From Nocardioides ferulae (GTDB lineage Bacteria > Actinomycetota > Actinomycetes > Propionibacteriales > Nocardioidaceae), in the NCBI RefSeq assembly GCF_003660455.1, contig NZ_QZVR01000002.1:186001-250000 (forward strand): a stretch of DNA of 64,000 nt, given 5' to 3'. The notes under the pieces were generated by a model, which saw only the letters and a list, made by a program, of their open reading frames with translations, was not told the DNA's origin and searched no databases. Position numbers and translations under genes: made by a program. Below are positions 60,380 to 64,000 of this stretch, piece after piece (positions within the stretch are counted from its first letter, which is position 1; each line of letters opens with the position of its first letter).

Positions 60380-61807
60380 TCACCCCAGCAGCGGGGCGAC
60401 CGCCCGGGCGAGCAGGCTCGGGCGGCCGGTCAGCGACTCCTCGGCGTCGGCGAGGCCCATCGCCCGCAGCCCGGTGTTGATGCCCAGCCAGCGCAGCGGC
60501 TCGGGCTCCCAGGCGGGGGAGCGGTGCCCGACCCACGGCAGCCGGGTGAGCGGGGTGTCCTCGCCGAGCACCAGGTCGCGCAGGGTGCGGCCGGCCAGGT
60601 TCGTGGTGGACAGCCCGTCACCGACATAGCCGCCGGCCCAGCCCAGCCCGGTGGCCGGGTCGAGCCCGACCGAGGCGCACCAGTCGCGGGGGATGCCCAG
60701 CGGCCCTCCCCACGCGTGGCTCACCCGGGTGCCGACGAGCACCGGGAACAGGTTGAGCAGCGTGGCGTAGAGGCGGGCGAACACTCGTTCGTCTCGGTCG
60801 AAGCCGGGACGGACGCGGGAGCCGAAGTGGTACGGCGCTCCGCGGCCGCCGAAGACGAGGCGGTCGTCGGCGGTGCGTTGGCCGTAGACGATCAGGTGGC
60901 GGTGGTCGGCGAAGGTCTCGCGCCGGTTCAGTCCGATCCGCGCCCAGACCTCGGGCGGCAGCGGCTCGGTCGCGATCACCAGCGAGTAGACCGGGACCAC
61001 CGCCCGGGCCAGACCCGGTAGGCGGGGCGTGTAGCCCTCGGTCGCGCGGATCACGGTGCCGGCCCGCACGGTGCCGCGCTCGGTGGCGACCCGGGTCGGT
61101 GCGATCGCGGTGACCCGGGTCCGTTCGACGACCCGCACCCCGTGTCGCTCGACGGCGCGGGCCAGGCCGCGCACCAGCCGGGCGGGGTGCAGGGCCGCGC
61201 AGTCGGGGGTGTAGGTGGCTCCCCGGGTCGCCGTCGCGGCGAGCATCGCGGTCGCGGCCTCGGCGTCGAGCAGCCGCAGGTCGTCCTCGTCGCGGCCCCA
61301 GGCGCGGGCGTGCGCCACCTCCTGCCGGGCGCGCGCCAGCTGGGCTGCGCTCCGGGCGAGGGTGATCGTGCCGCCGCGGGCGAGCTGGGCGTCGATGCCC
61401 TCCTCGGCGGCGACCCGGCCGACCTCGTGCACGGTCTCGCGCATCGCCGTGTGCTGGGCCAGCGCGGCGCCCCGCGGATCGGGAGCGCCGGCGCGGGCGG
61501 CCGTCGTCGCCAGCGAGTCGAGGGAGGCGGGGAACAGTGCGGAGCACCAGCCGCCGTTGCGCCCCGAGGCGCCGAAGCCGGCCACCTCGGCCTCCAGCAC
61601 CACCACCCGCAGCTCGGGCCGCGCCCGGGCCAGGTAGTAGGCGGTCCACAGGCCGGTCAGGCCCGCGCCGACGATGGCCACGTCGGCCTCGAGGTCACCG
61701 TCGAGGGCGGGCCGCGGCGTCCAGAAGTCGTCCGCGGTGGCGTGCCACAGTGACAGGCCGGCGTACCCGGCCGGGGCGGAGCCGGCGGGGGCGGGGGAGC
61801 GGCTCAG
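60380..61807 (-). CDS. FAD-dependent amine/amino-acid oxidoreductase (DadA/PuuB-like)
   Basis: About 475 aa. The Rossmann FAD motif DVAIVGAGLTGLWTAYYLA starts near residue 42, followed by GFGASGRNGGWCSALFP (the SGRNGG loop typical of gamma-glutamylputrescine oxidase-like enzymes). It ends GYVGDGLSTTNLAGRTLRDLV. The usual N-terminus SLWHATADDFWTPRP has no ATG, GTG or TTG ahead of it in frame. The CTG at 61807 overlaps the stop of the lrp-like gene (CTGA) and has GGGGTG a few bases before it, so it is the likely start. Neighbouring polyamine-type transporter suggests putrescine-derived substrates. Confidence 0.87.
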   Translation of the reverse strand: MSRSPAPAGSAPAGYAGLSLWHATADDFWTPRPALDGDLEADVAIVGAGLTGLWTAYYLARARPELRVVVLEAEVAGFGASGRNGGWCSALFPASLDSLATTAARAGAPDPRGAALAQHTAMRETVHEVGRVAAEEGIDAQLARGGTITLARSAAQLARARQEVAHARAWGRDEDDLRLLDAEAATAMLAATATRGATYTPDCAALHPARLVRGLARAVERHGVRVVERTRVTAIAPTRVATERGTVRAGTVIRATEGYTPRLPGLARAVVPVYSLVIATEPLPPEVWARIGLNRRETFADHRHLIVYGQRTADDRLVFGGRGAPYHFGSRVRPGFDRDERVFARLYATLLNLFPVLVGTRVSHAWGGPLGIPRDWCASVGLDPATGLGWAGGYVGDGLSTTNLAGRTLRDLVLGEDTPLTRLPWVGHRSPAWEPEPLRWLGINTGLRAMGLADAEESLTGRPSLLARAVAPLLG

Positions 61808-62277
61808 CGCACACCCCAGGCGTAGGTCTGCTTGCGCAGCCGCAGGTACATGAACGTCTCGGTGCTCACCACGCCCGGCACCGCCCGGATGCGCTCGGAG
61901 ATGACCTCGAGCAGGTGCTCGTCGCTCTCCGCGACCACCTCGACCAGCAGGTCGTAGGAGCCGGCCGTGATCACGACGTAGTCGACCTCGTCGAGCTCGG
62001 CGACCGCGTCGGCGACCGGATCGAGGGCGCCGGCCACCCGCACCCCCACCATCGCCTGGCGCGCGAAGCCCATCTCCATGGGGTCGGTCACCGCGACCAC
62101 CTGCATCACGCCGCCCTCGATCAGCCGCTGCACCCGTTGCCGGACCGCCGCCTCGGAGAGGCCGACCACCTTGCCGATCGCCGCGTAGGAGCGGCGGCCG
62201 TCCTGCTGCAGCTGGGCGATGATCGCCTTCGAGACCTCGTCGAGGTGCATCGACCCCCCGTTGGACTTGCGGCTCAT
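61804..62277 (-). CDS. Lrp/AsnC family transcriptional regulator
   Basis: 157 aa from ATG 62277 (ATG 62286 or 62250 possible). Winged HTH (LDEVSKAIIAQLQQDGRRSYAAIGKVVGLSEAAVRQRVQRL) then the RAM effector domain (VVAVTDPMEMGFARQAMVGVRV, GSYDLLVEVVAESDEHLLEVI). Its stop overlaps the FAD oxidoreductase start, so the two are one transcript, divergent from the polyamine-type ABC genes. It probably senses an amino acid or polyamine product and controls both directions. Confidence 0.92.
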   Translation of the reverse strand: MSRKSNGGSMHLDEVSKAIIAQLQQDGRRSYAAIGKVVGLSEAAVRQRVQRLIEGGVMQVVAVTDPMEMGFARQAMVGVRVAGALDPVADAVAELDEVDYVVITAGSYDLLVEVVAESDEHLLEVISERIRAVPGVVSTETFMYLRLRKQTYAWGVR

Positions 62278-62442
62278 GGCCCGCATGCTCCCAGGCTGGA
62301 CCAGGCCGGTCAACGTGGCCCAGGCGTGGGCGCAAGGGATTTCGTTGCGAACATGTTTCGTCTCGACGGGATCGCTTGTCGAGACCGCCCATGCGTGCAA
62401 CGATCCGTCGCACTGCTCGTAGGGTTCGGAGGGAGGTCGTGG

Positions 62443-63630
62443 ATGCCACCAGTCCAGCGGGGCGGCCGGGTGTCACGCCGGCGGCTGCTCAAGACCGCGG
62501 GCGGTCTCGCCGTCGGCGGTCTCAGCATCGCCGCGCTCGACCTGCCGTTCTTCGACGTCGCGGGCGCCCAGCAGGACCCCACCGCCTGCCGGGCCGACGA
62601 CGAGTCGGCCGGTGACCGTTCGTTGGTGATCTCGAACTGGCCGGCCTACATCGACCCGCGCAAGAAGGAGACCTCGACCCTCCAGGTCTTCCAGCAGCGC
62701 ACCGGCATCACCGTCGACTACACCGACGACGTCAACGACAACGCCGAGTTCTACGCCAAGGTCCGCAACCAGTTGGGCTCGTGCGACCCGATCGACCGCG
62801 ACCTGATGATGCTCACCGACTGGATGGCCGCCCGGATGGTCGGCCTGGGCTGGATCCAGCCGCTGCACGCCGACCGGGTGCCCAACCTGCACGCCAACCT
62901 GATCGAGCCACTCCGGGGCCGGCAGTGGGACCCCGACCTGAGCTACCACGCGCCCTGGCAGTCCGGCCTCACCGGCATCGCCTACAACGCCGCCAAGACC
63001 GGCGAGATCAAGAGCTTCGAGGAGCTGCTGACCAGGTCCGACCTCAAGGGCCGCGTCACGCTGCTCTCGGAGATGCGCGACACGATGGCGTTCCTGCTGC
63101 GGGTCGTCGGCGCCGACCCCGACGACTTCACCCCCGAGCAGTGGAGCGCCGCGATCGAACGGCTCCGCGAGGTGGTGGCCTCGGGGCAGATCCGCGCCTT
63201 CACCGGCAACGAGTACATCCAGGACCTCGCCGCCGGCAACATCGTGGCCTGCGAGGCCTGGTCCGGCGACGTGATCCAGGCCCAGTTCGACAACCCCGAC
63301 ATCCGCTTCGTCGCGCCCGAGGAGGGCCTGTCGCTGTGGAGCGACAACATGCTGGTGCCGAACCTCGCCACCCACCAGGCGAACGCCGAGAAGTGGATCG
63401 ACTACTACTACGAGCCCGAGGTGGCGGCGAAGCTCGCGGCGTGGGTGAACTACATCTGTCCGGTCGAGGGCGCCCGGGAGGAGATGGAGAAGATCGACCC
63501 CTCGCTGGTCGACAACCAGCTCATCTTCCCCGACGCCGACTTCCTGGCCGACACCTTCGACTTCATGCCGCTCGACGACCGGCAGACCACCGAGTACGAG
63601 AGGGACTGGTCCGATGTCACAGGTGGCTGA
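62443..63630 (+). CDS. Spermidine/putrescine-type ABC transporter substrate-binding protein
   Basis: 395 aa from ATG 62443 behind GGGAGG. Tat signal VSRRRLLKTAGGLAVGG with a hydrophobic core to about residue 42. The mature protein starts near DPTACRADDESAGD. PotD/PotF-like motifs: VISNWPAYIDP, DYTDDVNDNAEFYAKV, LMMLTDWMAARMVGLGWIQPL, SYHAPWQSGLTGIAYN and EAWSGDVIQAQ. Binds polyamines or a related cation in the cell wall space. Unusual in being Tat-exported with a conserved Cys near the mature start. A TAGGGT at 62420-62425 may be its -10. Confidence 0.9.
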   Translation: MPPVQRGGRVSRRRLLKTAGGLAVGGLSIAALDLPFFDVAGAQQDPTACRADDESAGDRSLVISNWPAYIDPRKKETSTLQVFQQRTGITVDYTDDVNDNAEFYAKVRNQLGSCDPIDRDLMMLTDWMAARMVGLGWIQPLHADRVPNLHANLIEPLRGRQWDPDLSYHAPWQSGLTGIAYNAAKTGEIKSFEELLTRSDLKGRVTLLSEMRDTMAFLLRVVGADPDDFTPEQWSAAIERLREVVASGQIRAFTGNEYIQDLAAGNIVACEAWSGDVIQAQFDNPDIRFVAPEEGLSLWSDNMLVPNLATHQANAEKWIDYYYEPEVAAKLAAWVNYICPVEGAREEMEKIDPSLVDNQLIFPDADFLADTFDFMPLDDRQTTEYERDWSDVTGG

Positions 63631-64000
63631 GCAGAGCCCAGGCGGCGGCGCCGTGCCCGCCGCGGGCGAGGAGACGGCGTACGACGGGCTGCGGCTGCGG
63701 CAGGTCACCAAGCGCTTCGGTGGGTTCACCGCCGTGGAGACGCTCGACCTCGACGTGCCGCGCGGCTCCTTCTTCGCGCTGCTGGGCCCCTCGGGGTGTG
63801 GCAAGACCACGACGCTGCGCATGGTCGCGGGCCTGGAGACGCCCACGTCGGGCGCGATCGAGCTGGCCGGCCACGACATCACCTATGCCAAGCCCTACCG
63901 GCGCCCGGTGAACACGGTGTTCCAGAACTACGCGCTCTTCCCGCACCTCGACATCTTCGAGAACGTCGCGTTCGGTCTGCGCCGCCGCAAGCGCAAGGAC
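63614..64000 (+). CDS. Polyamine-type ABC transporter ATP-binding protein (3' end beyond window)
   Basis: 129 codons from ATG 63614 to the edge, overlapping the binding-protein stop by 17 nt. LRLRQVTKRFGGFTAVETLDLDVPRGSFFALLGP leads into Walker A GPSGCGKTTTLRMVAGLE near residue 57. The Q-loop NTVFQNYALFPHL follows. PotA-like. The Walker B, signature and TOBE parts and the permease genes are presumably downstream. Confidence 0.93.
   Translation, partial: MSQVAEQSPGGGAVPAAGEETAYDGLRLRQVTKRFGGFTAVETLDLDVPRGSFFALLGPSGCGKTTTLRMVAGLETPTSGAIELAGHDITYAKPYRRPVNTVFQNYALFPHLDIFENVAFGLRRRKRKD

Overview
The window is a 64-kb stretch of high-GC (roughly 70% or more by eye) actinobacterial chromosome. The gene order (thiL-rpmB-fakA-recG-rsmD-coaD-DUF177-rpmF-rnc-mutM-smc-ftsY-amt-glnB-glnD-ffh-rpsP-khpA-rimM-trmD-rplS-lepB-rnhB-DUF2469-yraN-comM-dprA-xerC-rpsB-tsf-pyrH-frr-cdsA-rlmN) is the conserved core of Propionibacteriales. 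The trmD-GNAT fusion, tandem PII genes, DUF2469 and general style suggest Nocardioides or a close relative. That genus assignment is inference from recall; no database was searched. No rRNA, tRNA, CRISPR array, prophage or insertion sequence was seen.

Layout. 1-9.9 kb: a truncated Lrp/AsnC ligand-binding protein, thiL, rpmB, a fakA-recG-rsmD-coaD run, DUF177-rpmF-rnc-mutM and two small or secreted hypotheticals. 10.4-22.8 kb: smc, a thioesterase, a small membrane protein, ftsY, the nitrogen block amt-glnB-glnB-glnD, ffh and a PIN-like protein. 22.8-28.7 kb: an accessory carbohydrate block with a ROK repressor divergent from a secreted GH3 glycosidase, then an amidohydrolase and a UDP-sugar dehydrogenase. 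28.7-34.7 kb: a membrane protein, rpsP-khpA-rimM-trmD(+GNAT), rplS, lepB, rnhB and DUF2469. 34.7-39.3 kb: two consecutive TadE-TadG pairs. 39.4-43.5 kb: yraN-comM-dprA and xerC. 43.5-44.2 kb: about 700 bp without a gene but rich in hairpins and a ~107-bp tandem repeat. 44.2-51.3 kb: an M23 peptidase, rpsB-tsf-pyrH-frr-cdsA, a membrane protein and rlmN. 51.4-56.5 kb: a six-gene MoxR/DUF58/VWA/VWA/TPR operon. 56.5-60.4 kb: a LOG-like protein, a RIO kinase and an M1 peptidase. 60.4-64 kb: a polyamine-type block (FAD oxidoreductase, Lrp regulator, Tat-exported binding protein, ABC ATPase running off the end).

Themes across the window. (1) At least seven genes have a TAnnnT -10 box only 6-8 nt before the start codon, so they are probably leaderless. 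(2) Three genes (DUF177, rnc, FAD oxidoreductase) are hard to start at ATG/GTG/TTG and have plausible CTG starts, two of them at a CTGA overlap. (3) A GTAAC-n6-GTAAC motif, as expected for GlnR, lies upstream of amt, and an identical arrangement lies between the ROK gene and the GH3 gene. (4) Strong U-less hairpins separate many transcription units. The least explained element is the structured tandem repeat between xerC and the M23 peptidase gene. I found no clearly unprecedented protein system.
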